A DNA stretch of 64,000 bases from Betaproteobacteria bacterium (lineage in GTDB: Bacteria; Pseudomonadota; Gammaproteobacteria; Burkholderiales; SG8-39). Both the position numbers and the translations under genes were made by a program. Positions 34,538 to 43,147 of this stretch are shown piece after piece. The notes under the pieces were generated by a model, which did not search any database, had not been told where the DNA came from, and saw only the letters and a program-made list of their open reading frames with translations. The stretch lies in contig VBCA01000019.1 in assembly GCA_005881575.1 (NCBI GenBank), forward strand, positions 62,001 through 126,000. Reading direction: 5' to 3'. Position 1 is the stretch's first letter; every line of letters begins with the position of its first letter.

Positions 34538-35044
34538 ATGAACATCTCTATGTACCAGGCGAGCACGCCGCGTTTCGTCAACACACTCAAGAACCTTTCC
34601 GCTATCCTCGACAAGGCGCAGGCCTACGCCGAGGCGAACAAGATCGAGCCGACCGTGTTGACCAACTGTCGGCTCTTTCCGAACATGTTTCCCATGAAGC
34701 GCCAGGTGCAGATTGCCTGCGATACCGCCAAGGGTGCGGTGGCGCGCCTGGCCGGAGCGGAAGTGCCCAAGCACGAGGATACCGAGGAGACCTTCGCCGA
34801 ACTCAAGGCGAGGATCGCCAAGACCGTCGATTTCATTCAAAGCATCAAGCCTGCCCAGATCGACGGCAGTGAGGAGAGGAACATCCACCTGAAGCTCGGG
34901 CCCCGCGAAGTGGACTACAAGGGCATGCAATACCTGCTTGGCCACGCGATCCCGAACTTCTACTTCCACGTTACGACCGCGTACGACATCCTGCGCCACA
35001 ACGGCGTGGAGCTCGCCAAGCGTGACTACCTCGCCAATCCCTAG
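34538..35044 (+). CDS. DUF1993 family protein
   Basis: A 168-residue soluble protein. The N-terminal MNISMYQASTPRFVNTLKNL, the mid-region RLFPNMFPMKRQVQIACDTA and the C-terminal HAIPNFYFHVTTAYDILRHN with GVELAKRDYL are diagnostic for DUF1993. The fold is expected to be a DinB-like four-helix bundle; His residues in NIHLKLGP and GHAIPNFYFH could bind metal. The biochemical role is unknown. Its stop overlaps the CNB remnant on the other strand by a few bases. Confidence 0.88.
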   Translation: MNISMYQASTPRFVNTLKNLSAILDKAQAYAEANKIEPTVLTNCRLFPNMFPMKRQVQIACDTAKGAVARLAGAEVPKHEDTEETFAELKARIAKTVDFIQSIKPAQIDGSEERNIHLKLGPREVDYKGMQYLLGHAIPNFYFHVTTAYDILRHNGVELAKRDYLANP

Positions 35045-35214
35045 CGCGAGGCGACGAATCTCGCCCGGTCGCTTACCGCACCGAGGAGCGACACCGCGAA
35101 ATCGGGACTCGCCTTGATGAGGTCGAGAAGGGTGTTCCGGCCGAACGCGAGCAGCCCCCAATCCGCTTCCGACATCACAGTCGCAAGGCGCGGCATGCGC
35201 TCGACCAGCTCATT
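35041..35214 (-). pseudogene. Truncated CNB-domain gene (3' end only)
   Basis: 57 codons survive. The product LVERMPRLATVMSEADWGLL and LLDLIKASPDFAVSLLGAVSD then RARFVASR matches the last part of CNB proteins A and B (LVDRTPRLASAVAESNCKLL and so on, ending RARYTASR). Homology stops at 35214, exactly at the stop codon of the Bug gene, and no start codon or first domain remains. It is a third member of this CNB family cut off by a rearrangement that placed the Bug gene there. Confidence 0.8.
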
Positions 35215-36197
35215 CAATCCACCTTCGCGCCGGACGCGCTGATCACCTTCGCCCATTTCTCGATCTCGCTCCTGATGTGGGCCGCGAATTGTTCGCGGCT
35301 CCCGCCGATCGGCACCAGGCCGTCGCTCGTCATCCGCGCCCTCATGTCCGAGGTTTGCATGATATTCGCAACTTGCACGTTGAGCAGGTCGAGCACCTCG
35401 CGCTGCGTGCCGGCCGGCGCGAGCAGTCCGTACCACTGGCTGGATTCATAGCCCGGAAGACCCCCTTCGGAAACGGTCGGCAGGTCCGGCATCGCCTGCA
35501 GCCGCTCGCGGCTCGTGACCGCGATCGCGCGAAGACGGCCCGCCGCGACGTGTCCGCCCGCGTTGATCGCGGGGAGGAACATGACGGGCGCCTCGCCCGC
35601 AAGCAGGCCGATCATCGCCGGACCCGAGCCCCGATACGGAACGTGCACCAATTGCACCCCGGCCATCACGTTGAAGAGCTCGCCCGCGAGATGCGGCGTG
35701 CTGCCCGAGCCCGAGCCGGCAAACCCGATTCGCCCGGGCTGCGACTTGGCGAGAGCGATGAGCTCCTTGACCGATTTGACCGGCAGCGACGGATGCACGA
35801 CGAGCACGTTGGGTCCGAGGGCCATCAGGCTGATCGGCTCGAAATCCTTCACCGGGTCGTAGGGGACGCTCCTGTAGAGGCTCGGGTTGGTGACGAAGCC
35901 CGCGCCCGTAAACAAGAGCGTGCTGCCGTCGTTCGCCGATTTCGCGGCGGCTTCCGTCCCGATGTTTCCGTTGGCGCCTCCGCGGTTTTCGATCACGAAG
36001 GGCTTGCCGAAGCCCTCGGCCAGCTTCTGGGCGAGGATGCGCCCTGCGGCGTCGACACCCCCACCGGCCGGAAACGGCAGGATGACGCGCACCGGGCCCT
36101 TGGGATAGGGATGCTCGCCGCCCGTGGAGCGTTGCGCGAGAGCGCAACACACGGTGAAAAGCAGGGCGATCGCCGCGAGCGCGCGTGCCGGATTCAT
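35214..36197 (-). CDS. Bug-family TTT solute receptor 1
   Basis: A 327-residue protein; ATG 36197 overlaps the previous stop by four bases (ATGA). Signal peptide ends near CALAQ. Bug proteins are periplasmic receptors of tripartite tricarboxylate transporters; they bind carboxylated solutes through two lobes. Hallmarks seen: VRVILPFPAGGGVDAAGR, FVIENRGGANGNIGTEAAAK, LVHVPYRGSGPAMIGLLAGE and WYGLLAPAGTQREV. Co-translation with the molybdopterin enzyme suggests it supplies that enzyme's substrate. Its 3' end adjoins a broken CNB gene. Confidence 0.9.
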   Translation of the reverse strand: MNPARALAAIALLFTVCCALAQRSTGGEHPYPKGPVRVILPFPAGGGVDAAGRILAQKLAEGFGKPFVIENRGGANGNIGTEAAAKSANDGSTLLFTGAGFVTNPSLYRSVPYDPVKDFEPISLMALGPNVLVVHPSLPVKSVKELIALAKSQPGRIGFAGSGSGSTPHLAGELFNVMAGVQLVHVPYRGSGPAMIGLLAGEAPVMFLPAINAGGHVAAGRLRAIAVTSRERLQAMPDLPTVSEGGLPGYESSQWYGLLAPAGTQREVLDLLNVQVANIMQTSDMRARMTSDGLVPIGGSREQFAAHIRSEIEKWAKVISASGAKVD

Positions 36198-38554
36198 TTC
36201 CTGGCTCGCTGGATTGCCCGCCAGACGTTCTGGGGCGTCGCGGGCATGGCGATGTCGCGCACGCCCAAGCCGGCGAGCGCGTCGACGATGGCGTTGACGA
36301 CCGCGGCGGGCGCGGGCGTGGTCGCGCCTTCGCCTGCGGCCTTGATTCCGAGCGGGTTGGTCGGCGAAAGAACTTCCACGATCTCGGCGCTGAAGGAGGG
36401 CAGGGTATCCGATCTGGGAATGGCGTAGTCCATCAGAGACCCGGTGTGCGGCTGCCCCGTTTCCGGGTCGACGTGATAGATCTCGGAGATCGCCTGGCCG
36501 ATCCCTTGGGCTGCGCCGCCGTGCGTCTGGCCGTGAACGATCAGGGGATTGATGCAGCGACCCACGTCGTCGACCGCGGTGAATCGGGTGACGTCGACCG
36601 CGCCTGTTTCGGGATCCACCTCGCACTCGCAGATCGCGCAGCCGTTCGGGAATACCGGATCGTGCATCTCGCTGTCGGCGACGACGGCGAGTCCGCCCGA
36701 CAATTCCCTGGGCAGGAGGGCTTCCGCGGAGTCTCGCGCCAATTCCAGAAAGCCGTACGCCCTGAGCGCGTGCGGAGCCGAGAAGCGGCCGTCTGCGAAC
36801 TGTACCTCCGCCGCGCCGGCCTCCAGCATGTGGGCCGCGATTTTCTTCCCCTTCTCGATGAGCTCCTTTGCGGCCAGGGTGAACACGGTCGCCGCGTGGC
36901 GCATCGAGCGGCCGGAATGCGAGCCGCCGCCTATGCTCACCACGTCGGTGTCGCCGAGGAGGATGTCGATCGCTTCCACGGGTACCGACAACAGCCAAGA
37001 CACCACCTGCGCGAAGCTCGTCTCGTGACCCTGCCCCGACGGCTGCGTGCCGATCACGACCTTCACGCGCCCCGCGGGAGTGATGCTGATCTCGGTGCGC
37101 TCTTTGGGTGAGCCGATCGAAGATTCTACGTAGTTCGAGAGGCCGCGCCCGAGGAGCCTGCCGCGCGCGGCGGCGCTCTTGCGACGGGCCTCGAAACCGT
37201 TCCAGTCGGCGATGCGCATCGCAAGATCCATGTTGGCCTCGTAGGTGCCGCTGTCGTAGGTCATTCCCACCGCGTTCCGGTAGGGCATCGCGTCCGGGCG
37301 GACGAGGTTCTTTCTACGCAGATCGATCCGGTCCATGCCGAGCTCCGCGGCGGCAGTGTCGATCAGGCGCTCGATCGCAAAATTGACCTCGGGCCGTCCG
37401 GAGCTGCGATAGGGATTGGTCGGCACCGTTGTGGTGAAGACCGCGCGGCTTCTCAAGGTGGCAGCGGGAATGTCGTAGCAGCCGGTGATAAGGCCTGATC
37501 CTTTCGAAAGCGGCGAGAGCGAAACGCAGCGCGCGCCGACGTTGGAGAGGTTTGAGGCGCGCATCGCGAGAAATCTTCCATCGGTGCGAAGCGCAAGCTC
37601 GACCTCGGTGACGAGGTCCCGCCCCTGGTAATCGGAGAGGAAGGCTTCGGAGCGCGAGGCGGTGAACTTGACCGGGCGCCCGAGCTTGCGCGAAGCCCAG
37701 AGTGCGAGTCCGTATTCCACGTATACGCGATTCTTCGATCCGAAGTTGCCGCCGACGTCGCGGCAGACGACGCGCAGGTTTCGCGGCTCGATTCCGAGGA
37801 GCGAAGCGAGGTCTTTCTTGTAACGAACAGCGCCGCCGCCGCCCGCGTAGAGCGTGTAGCGGCCGGTGCCCGCGTCGTAGGATGCGAGCGCCGCGCGCGG
37901 TTCGATCGCAACCGCAGTGCATCGCGCGATGTGAAACTTCATCTTGACGACGTGGCCGGCTTCGGCGAATGCGCGATCGGTCGCCTCGCGGTCACCGAAA
38001 TGGGTGTCGACGATGACGTTGCCGGGCGCCTCGTTCCACGCCCGCGGGGCTCCTTTTTCGAGGGCGCGCTCGGAGTGGATGACCCAAGGAAGCTCCTCGT
38101 ACTCGACGTCGAGCGCCTCTGCCGCGTCGAGCGCTTCGTCCCTCGTTTCGGCGACGACCATCGCAACGGCTTCGCCCACGTGGCGCGCCTTGTCCGTCGG
38201 CAGCAGCCAATGCGGGCCTTCGAAGATCCTGCCGCCGCCGGGGCCCGTGAGCTTCATGTCTTCCCGGGTGGACGGGAGCGGATTGTGCGGAATCGGGCCG
38301 ATGCCGTCGGCCGCGCAGTCAGCGCCGCTGTACACGCCGACAACGCCCGCCATCGCCCGCGAGCGGGTGGAGTCTACGCGGAGAATGCGCGCGTGCGGAT
38401 GAGGCGAGCGCACCATAGCGGCGTACGCCTGACCTTTCAGGTTGAAGTCGTCGCTGAATTGCCCGGCGCCAATGAGGAGGCGCAGGTCTTCCTTGCGCGG
38501 CAACGGTCGGCCGATTGCGCCGGCTTCGACGCCTCGCCCGCTCGACTCGTTCAC
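36194..38554 (-). CDS. Xanthine dehydrogenase-family molybdopterin-binding subunit
   Basis: A 786-residue protein of the large-subunit type. It has the aldehyde-oxidase a/b hammerhead (GRPLPRKEDLRLLIGAGQF, HARILRVDSTRSRAM) followed by Mo-cofactor domains: RDVGGNFGSKNRVYVEYGLAL, NPYRSSGRPEVNFAIERLID (position of the PYRGAGRPE motif, with Ser-Ser in place of Gly-Ala), GTQPSGQGHETSFAQV, and the catalytic Glu in KAAGEGATTPAPAAVV. It would hydroxylate an aldehyde or heterocycle. The 2Fe-2S and FAD subunits that normally accompany it are not in this region. It heads an operon with a Bug receptor. Confidence 0.88.
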   Translation of the reverse strand: MNESSGRGVEAGAIGRPLPRKEDLRLLIGAGQFSDDFNLKGQAYAAMVRSPHPHARILRVDSTRSRAMAGVVGVYSGADCAADGIGPIPHNPLPSTREDMKLTGPGGGRIFEGPHWLLPTDKARHVGEAVAMVVAETRDEALDAAEALDVEYEELPWVIHSERALEKGAPRAWNEAPGNVIVDTHFGDREATDRAFAEAGHVVKMKFHIARCTAVAIEPRAALASYDAGTGRYTLYAGGGGAVRYKKDLASLLGIEPRNLRVVCRDVGGNFGSKNRVYVEYGLALWASRKLGRPVKFTASRSEAFLSDYQGRDLVTEVELALRTDGRFLAMRASNLSNVGARCVSLSPLSKGSGLITGCYDIPAATLRSRAVFTTTVPTNPYRSSGRPEVNFAIERLIDTAAAELGMDRIDLRRKNLVRPDAMPYRNAVGMTYDSGTYEANMDLAMRIADWNGFEARRKSAAARGRLLGRGLSNYVESSIGSPKERTEISITPAGRVKVVIGTQPSGQGHETSFAQVVSWLLSVPVEAIDILLGDTDVVSIGGGSHSGRSMRHAATVFTLAAKELIEKGKKIAAHMLEAGAAEVQFADGRFSAPHALRAYGFLELARDSAEALLPRELSGGLAVVADSEMHDPVFPNGCAICECEVDPETGAVDVTRFTAVDDVGRCINPLIVHGQTHGGAAQGIGQAISEIYHVDPETGQPHTGSLMDYAIPRSDTLPSFSAEIVEVLSPTNPLGIKAAGEGATTPAPAAVVNAIVDALAGLGVRDIAMPATPQNVWRAIQRARK

Positions 38555-38568
38555 CCGTCCCTCTTCTT

Positions 38569-39270
38569 TCAGGCGCGCAGATGCTTCCGGAAAAAATCGA
38601 TCGATAGCGCGAGCGCGCGGTCAGCCTCGGGCCTGCTGTAGGTCTTGCCGCCGTGCCGCGCAAAAGCGTGATCGGCTCCCGGATACTTGTGGATGGTGAC
38701 AAGAGGATTCGGCGAAAGCCTGCGCTCGAGCAGCTCGTTCACCTCCGCCTGCACCCAGCGGTCCTTCATCGCCATGTGCAGCATGAACGGCCGGTGCAGG
38801 TTTTTCGCTTCGCGGATGCTGTGTTCGATGTACGTGCCGTAGTAGGCCACCGTGCAGTCGATGTCGGTGCGGCAGCACATGAGATAGCAGAGCTTGCCGC
38901 CGAGGCAATAGCCCACCGCGCCGACCTTGCCGTCGCATTCGGGCATGTTCTTCAGGCACGCGGCCGTATCCTCCATGTCGCGCACGGCGAGGTCGTACTC
39001 GAAATCGTAGTAGAGATCGAACGCCTTTTTCACGTCTTCGGGATTCGTGTCGTACAGTTCGACTCCCGGCTCCTGGCGCCAGAACAGGTCCGGCACGAGG
39101 CATACGAATCCGGCCTGGGCAAACTCCTGCGCGTGACGCCGCATGGTGTCGTTCACGCCCCAGATTTCCATGATGGCGATGATGGCGCCCGCGGGGGTGT
39201 GCTCGGGGAAGGCGACGTGCGCCCCCATCTCACCGTCCCTCAGGCGGACGCGGAGCTCCCGGGTTCGCAT
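38569..39270 (-). CDS. Dienelactone hydrolase family protein
   Basis: A 233-residue alpha/beta hydrolase. ATG 39270 overlaps the amidohydrolase stop (TGATG). The DLH-type nucleophile is Cys in GAVGYCLGGKLCYL (about residue 119), with Asp in AMKDRWVQAEV and His in PGADHAFARHGG completing the triad; IIAIMEIWGVNDTMR holds the oxyanion Glu region. The prototype opens dienelactone in chlorocatechol and aromatic ring degradation. Clustering with an amidohydrolase and a molybdo-enzyme supports a ring-cleavage or lactone-hydrolysis step. Confidence 0.88.
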   Translation of the reverse strand: MRTRELRVRLRDGEMGAHVAFPEHTPAGAIIAIMEIWGVNDTMRRHAQEFAQAGFVCLVPDLFWRQEPGVELYDTNPEDVKKAFDLYYDFEYDLAVRDMEDTAACLKNMPECDGKVGAVGYCLGGKLCYLMCCRTDIDCTVAYYGTYIEHSIREAKNLHRPFMLHMAMKDRWVQAEVNELLERRLSPNPLVTIHKYPGADHAFARHGGKTYSRPEADRALALSIDFFRKHLRA

Positions 39271-40271
39271 CAGTTCAGCTTCAGCAGCGCACGCGCGTTG
39301 CCTGCGAAGATACACTCCTTCTCCGCCTCGGGGATCTCGAGGCCGTTCACCGCGTTGATGGTCTCGCGGATCAGCATGCGGCCCTTTTCGGCGTCGAAGG
39401 GCGCGTCTGTGGCGAAAACGCAGTGTCCCGTGGTGAAAAACGCGTGCCCGCAGCGCGTAGCGGCGAACGATCCGTTGAGCGCGGTGTCGCCGTAGAGCAT
39501 TCGATAGTACTCTCCCGGAGGCTTCTTCAGACCGGCCCTGCGCGCCACGGGGTTCTCGGTCGTCCTTCCATGGAAGATCTGGTCGAACCCGAGATCGATC
39601 TTGCCCGCGTAGAACGGCACCATCCCCCCCATGTGGTGGGTGATGATCTTAAGATTCGGCAGCTCGTCGTAGATTCCCGAAAAGATGAGCCGCGTCACGC
39701 AGGCGGTCGTCTCGTACGGCCAGCCGAAGGTGAACCAGATTTCGTTCTCGGAGGCCTTTTCGGAGGCGTAGTCGGCGAACTGCGGACCGCGGATCGGATG
39801 GATCCAGACCGGCAGGTCGTGACGCGCCATGTTGCGGAAGATCGGCCGGAACTCCGGGGAGCTCAAGGGTTTTCCGAGCACGTTGGTGAAAATCTGGATT
39901 CCCTTCGCTCCGAGATCTGCGATTGCGCGGTCGGCCTCGCGCAGAGAGGCCTCCACGTTGTTCATCGGCATCGAGGCGATGAACGCCGGAAAACGGTCGG
40001 GATGCCTGCGGCACAGCTCGGCGAGCCCGTCGTTCGCGATGCGCGCGAGCTCGGGCGTCTTGTCGGGCTGTCCCAGCATCTCGATCGGCGGGTTGGCGAG
40101 CGAGAGCACCTGCTGCAGGCCGTCGAACTCGTCCATCATCTTGAGGCGTGCCTCGACGTCCCACAGCGTCGGCAGCTCGGGAAACGCCGTGAGCGTCACG
40201 TGGCCGGGGACGAGCGAGCTCAGCCGCTCGAAGATGCTCTTCGGCATGAAATGATTGAAGACGTCGATCAT
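39270..40271 (-). CDS. Amidohydrolase family protein (ACMSD-like)
   Basis: A 333-residue TIM-barrel metal-dependent hydrolase or decarboxylase. The start MIDVFNHFMPKSIFERL has only the second His of the usual HxH (reads F-N-H). Other metal positions are visible: VWIHPIRGPQF, IITHHMGGMVPF and the Asp in VFATDAPFD. The layout matches amidohydrolase-2 proteins such as ACMSD and gamma-resorcylate decarboxylase, which act on ring-cleavage products or aromatic acids. Coupled with the DLH gene downstream by a one-base overlap; the Bug receptor gene 2 lies just upstream. Confidence 0.85.
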   Translation of the reverse strand: MIDVFNHFMPKSIFERLSSLVPGHVTLTAFPELPTLWDVEARLKMMDEFDGLQQVLSLANPPIEMLGQPDKTPELARIANDGLAELCRRHPDRFPAFIASMPMNNVEASLREADRAIADLGAKGIQIFTNVLGKPLSSPEFRPIFRNMARHDLPVWIHPIRGPQFADYASEKASENEIWFTFGWPYETTACVTRLIFSGIYDELPNLKIITHHMGGMVPFYAGKIDLGFDQIFHGRTTENPVARRAGLKKPPGEYYRMLYGDTALNGSFAATRCGHAFFTTGHCVFATDAPFDAEKGRMLIRETINAVNGLEIPEAEKECIFAGNARALLKLN

Positions 40272-40285
40272 CGCGCTGGGTCCCT

Positions 40286-41272
40286 TCAGTCGATGGTGAT
40301 CTTGAATTCCCGGATCACCTGCGTCCACTTCGCGATGTCCGCTTTCAGAAACGCGGAGAACTGCTCCGGCGTGCTGGCCGCGAGCTCGATGCCTTGGCTG
40401 CGCGTGCGCTCCCTCAACTCGGGCAGGTTCAGGATTCGCAGCGTCTCCGCGTTGAGCTTGGCGACGACTTCCTTCGGCGTTCCGGCGGGGGCGACGAGAC
40501 CGTACCAGGTGTCGATGTCGATGGGATAGCCGAGCTCGGCGAGAGTTGGAATGTCCGGCGCGAGCGGCGAGCGTTTTGCGCTCGCCACGGCGAGCCCTGT
40601 GAGCTTGCCCGCGTGCACGTGCGGGAGCGGCAGCAGAATGATGTTGAACGCGATCGACACCTCGCCCGCCAGAAGCGCGGCGGCCGTGGGCGCCGCGCCC
40701 TTGTAAGGCACGTGCACCAGATCGATTCCCGCCATGCGCTTGAGCTGCTCGGCGGCCAGATGCTGCGGGCTGCCGTTGCCGTTGGATGCGTAGCTGAGTC
40801 TCCCCGGGTTGGCCTTGGCGTACTGGACCAGATCCGCGACCGTCTTCACCGGAACCTTGGGGTGCGCCGCAAGCAAGTTGGGCTGCGTGGCGACGCGCGA
40901 GATCGTCTCGAAGTCCTTCACCGGATCGTAAGGCAGCTTCGCATACAAGCCCACGTTGAGCGCGAGCGGGCTGTTGCCACCCATGAGCAGCGTGTAGCCA
41001 TCCGGCGCGCTCTTCGCCGCGGCATCGGTGCCGATGTTGCCGTTGGCGCCGGCCTTGTTCTCGACCACGACCGGCTGGCCGAAGGTCTTCGACATTTCGG
41101 CGCCGACTAGGCGCGACAGGAAATCGTAGCCGCCGCCCGCGGGGAAGGGCGCAATGATGTGGATCGGCCGGTTGGGGTAGGCTTGCGCCTGGGCGCCCGT
41201 GCCGGCGCCCACAAGCACCGCGGTCGAGAGGAAGGCAAGAACGATACGCGCGCTGGAATTGCTTGGGTGCAC
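40286..41272 (-). CDS. Bug-family TTT solute receptor 2
   Basis: A 328-residue protein with a signal ending AGTGAQAQA. Seen in order: IHIIAPFPAGGGYDFLSRL, VVVENKAGANGNIGTDAAAK, KLPYDPVKDFETIS, LVHVPYKGAAPTAAALLAGE, WYGLVAPAGTPKEVV and a C-terminal ADIAKWTQVIREFKI. It is 14 bases upstream of the amidohydrolase start, so it should be co-transcribed with amidohydrolase and dienelactone hydrolase and capture their substrate. Divergent from another Bug gene, 38 bases away. Confidence 0.92.
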   Translation of the reverse strand: MHPSNSSARIVLAFLSTAVLVGAGTGAQAQAYPNRPIHIIAPFPAGGGYDFLSRLVGAEMSKTFGQPVVVENKAGANGNIGTDAAAKSAPDGYTLLMGGNSPLALNVGLYAKLPYDPVKDFETISRVATQPNLLAAHPKVPVKTVADLVQYAKANPGRLSYASNGNGSPQHLAAEQLKRMAGIDLVHVPYKGAAPTAAALLAGEVSIAFNIILLPLPHVHAGKLTGLAVASAKRSPLAPDIPTLAELGYPIDIDTWYGLVAPAGTPKEVVAKLNAETLRILNLPELRERTRSQGIELAASTPEQFSAFLKADIAKWTQVIREFKITID

Positions 41273-41310
41273 AGTGCCCTCCGGGAAGCATCATATCGCA
41301 GGGGCCTTCC

Positions 41311-42299
41311 ATGCAGACTATGACAAAATTTCGCGCCGCTGTCAGCGTCCGACTCGGCGCCGCGTTGGGCGTGGTCCTGTTCGGGTTGTGCGCGCATGCG
41401 CAGGACTATCCCTCCCGGCCCGTGCGGATCGTCGTGCCGTTCGCCCCCGGCGGGCCGAACGACATCATCGTGCGTCTGGTCGCCCAGAAGCTCACGGAGA
41501 CCTGGGGGCAGCCGTTCGTCGTCGAGAACCGTCCGGGCGCGGGCGGCAACATCGGCACCGACTTCGTCGCCAAGGCCGCGCCCGATGGCTATACGCTGCT
41601 TTCGGTCGGGCCGGGAAGCCTCATCATCAATCCCCTGATCGGCAAGGTCCCGTACGACACGGCGCGGGACTTTGCTCCGGTGACGCTGATGGCGAGGGCC
41701 CCAAACGCGCTCGTCGCGCATCCGTCGCTTCCGGCAGGTTCGGTGAAGGAGCTGATCGAGCTTGCGCGCTCGCAGCCCGGGAGGATCAACTACGGTTCCG
41801 GCGGCAACGGTAGCACCCCCCATCTGGCGGGGCGCTTTTCGCGGCCATGGCGGGCATAGCACTCACGCACGTTCCCTACAAGGGCACCGCGCCCGCGACG
41901 GCCGACCTTATCGGGGGGCAGGTGCAGATCGCTTTCCTCGGCATCCCGACCGTGCTGCCGCATGTCAAGTCCGGCAAGCTGCACGTTCTCGCCGTGACGG
42001 GCAAGCATCGCTCCCCCGAGCTCCCCGGAGTGCCCACCGTGGACGAAGCCGGCGTTCCCGGATACGAGCTGAGTCCGTGGTACGGCCTGCTCGCTCCGGC
42101 AGGCACGCCGCGCGAGGTCGTCGTACGGCTCGGCGAGGAGGTGAGCAGGGTCGTGCGCGCCCCCGAGATGAAGGAAAAACTCGCCGTGCAAGGCGCCGAG
42201 GTCGCCGGCGGCTCGCCCGAAGAGTTCGCGGCGTTGATCCGGGCCGACACCTCGACCTGGTCGCGCGTCGTCAAGGACGCGGGGATACGCATCGAGTGA
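41311..42299 (+). pseudogene. Bug-family receptor 3, disrupted by a frameshift
   Basis: The N-terminal part (from ATG 41311; RIVVPFAPGGPNDIIVRLV, FVVENRPGAGGNIGTDF) runs to STPHLAG at about 41830 and then stops at 41859. The next frame continues the family sequence perfectly: ALFAAMAGIALTHVPYKGTA, WYGLLAPAGTPREVV, to TGA at 42299. One missing G in the run ctggcggggcgctt would restore a 329-residue protein. Either a true null mutation or a base-calling error in a G run. The rest of the sequence is well preserved, so inactivation, if real, is recent. Confidence 0.85.
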
Positions 42300-42442
42300 C
42301 CGCAGCAGCGGCGGTTCGTCGACGCTGCGCGTCAATTACTGCCAAAATGCGGCTTCCGCGTTGCCGTATCCGGAATGCGCTTGCGGTGAAATTCGAGCTG
42401 TTTCATAATTGATATCAGAGGTTTATTCTGCGGAGGTTTATC

Positions 42443-42458
42443 TGGCATGCTGCTTGCG
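42443..42458 (+). promoter_or_regulatory. Sigma-54 (RpoN) promoter of the pilin gene
   Basis: tggcatgctgcttgcg fits TGGCACG-N4-TTGCW at all positions except the C of CAC and the last base; the GG and GC pairs have the required spacing. It lies about 60 bases upstream of the pilin start. Major type IV pilin genes are classically RpoN-dependent and controlled by PilR, which supports the reading. Confidence 0.8.
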
Positions 42459-42518
42459 GCAATCCGGTCATTCTGCGCTGCCTTGCTCCTCGGAATCCAA
42501 CGGGAAACAGTGAGCCAA

Positions 42519-42992
42519 ATGCGAAGAACCAATAGCCGGCAGGCCGGGTTCACCATCGTGGAACTCATGATCGTGATCATGATCATCGGGGTGCTCGCCG
42601 CCCTGGTCTTGCCGGGCGTCAGGGCGAACTCTATCCGCGCGAGGATGTCGGAAGCGATTCTTGCATTGAGCCCCTGCAAGAACGCAGTCACGGAGCTATA
42701 CAATTCCGGTGGGGATCCGCCTGGGCCCGGAAACTGGGGTTGCGAAGCCAGCGACGTGTCCATGTACGTGGATACGGTCACCACCGATGATGTCGGTGTG
42801 ATCAAGGCGTCGTTGCGGGGGTTTGGCGACCTGAGGATCGACTTTCACGATCTCACTTTGGCGCCGCTGGACAACACCGGAGGTCTCCCGGCTCCAGGCT
42901 CGATCATCAGAAGTTGGCGATGCGGCTCTCCCTCCGACTGGACGGGCACGAACGTGCCGTCCCAGTTTCTCCCGGGCAGTTGCAGAGGTTGA
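42519..42992 (+). CDS. Type IV pilin (PilA-like prepilin)
   Basis: A 157-residue protein; ATG 42519 gives a 10-residue leader MRRTNSRQAG (GTG 42510 is the alternative). PilD cleaves between Gly and Phe of AGFTIVELMIVIMIIGVLAA, and Glu5 of the mature protein needed for assembly is present. The C terminus has the disulfide-loop pattern SWRCGSPSDWTGTNVPSQF to LPGSCRG, as in Neisseria/Pseudomonas-type major pilins. A sigma-54 promoter lies upstream. It would form the shaft of a type IVa pilus for twitching, adhesion or DNA uptake. No other pil genes are nearby. Confidence 0.88.
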   Translation: MRRTNSRQAGFTIVELMIVIMIIGVLAALVLPGVRANSIRARMSEAILALSPCKNAVTELYNSGGDPPGPGNWGCEASDVSMYVDTVTTDDVGVIKASLRGFGDLRIDFHDLTLAPLDNTGGLPAPGSIIRSWRCGSPSDWTGTNVPSQFLPGSCRG

Positions 42993-43147
42993 CGGCCGGA
43001 GTGCTGCGGGCCCATCATCTCGCCTGCATGAAGTAGTCCGGGCCCGCAAGCGGGGGCTGACCGGCGCGCCGGGAGTGGGCGTGCCAAGGGAAGCGTTCCG
43101 TGCCGCAGGCCCGCGTCCCTTTCCTCCCAACTACCTGGAGAACAAAC

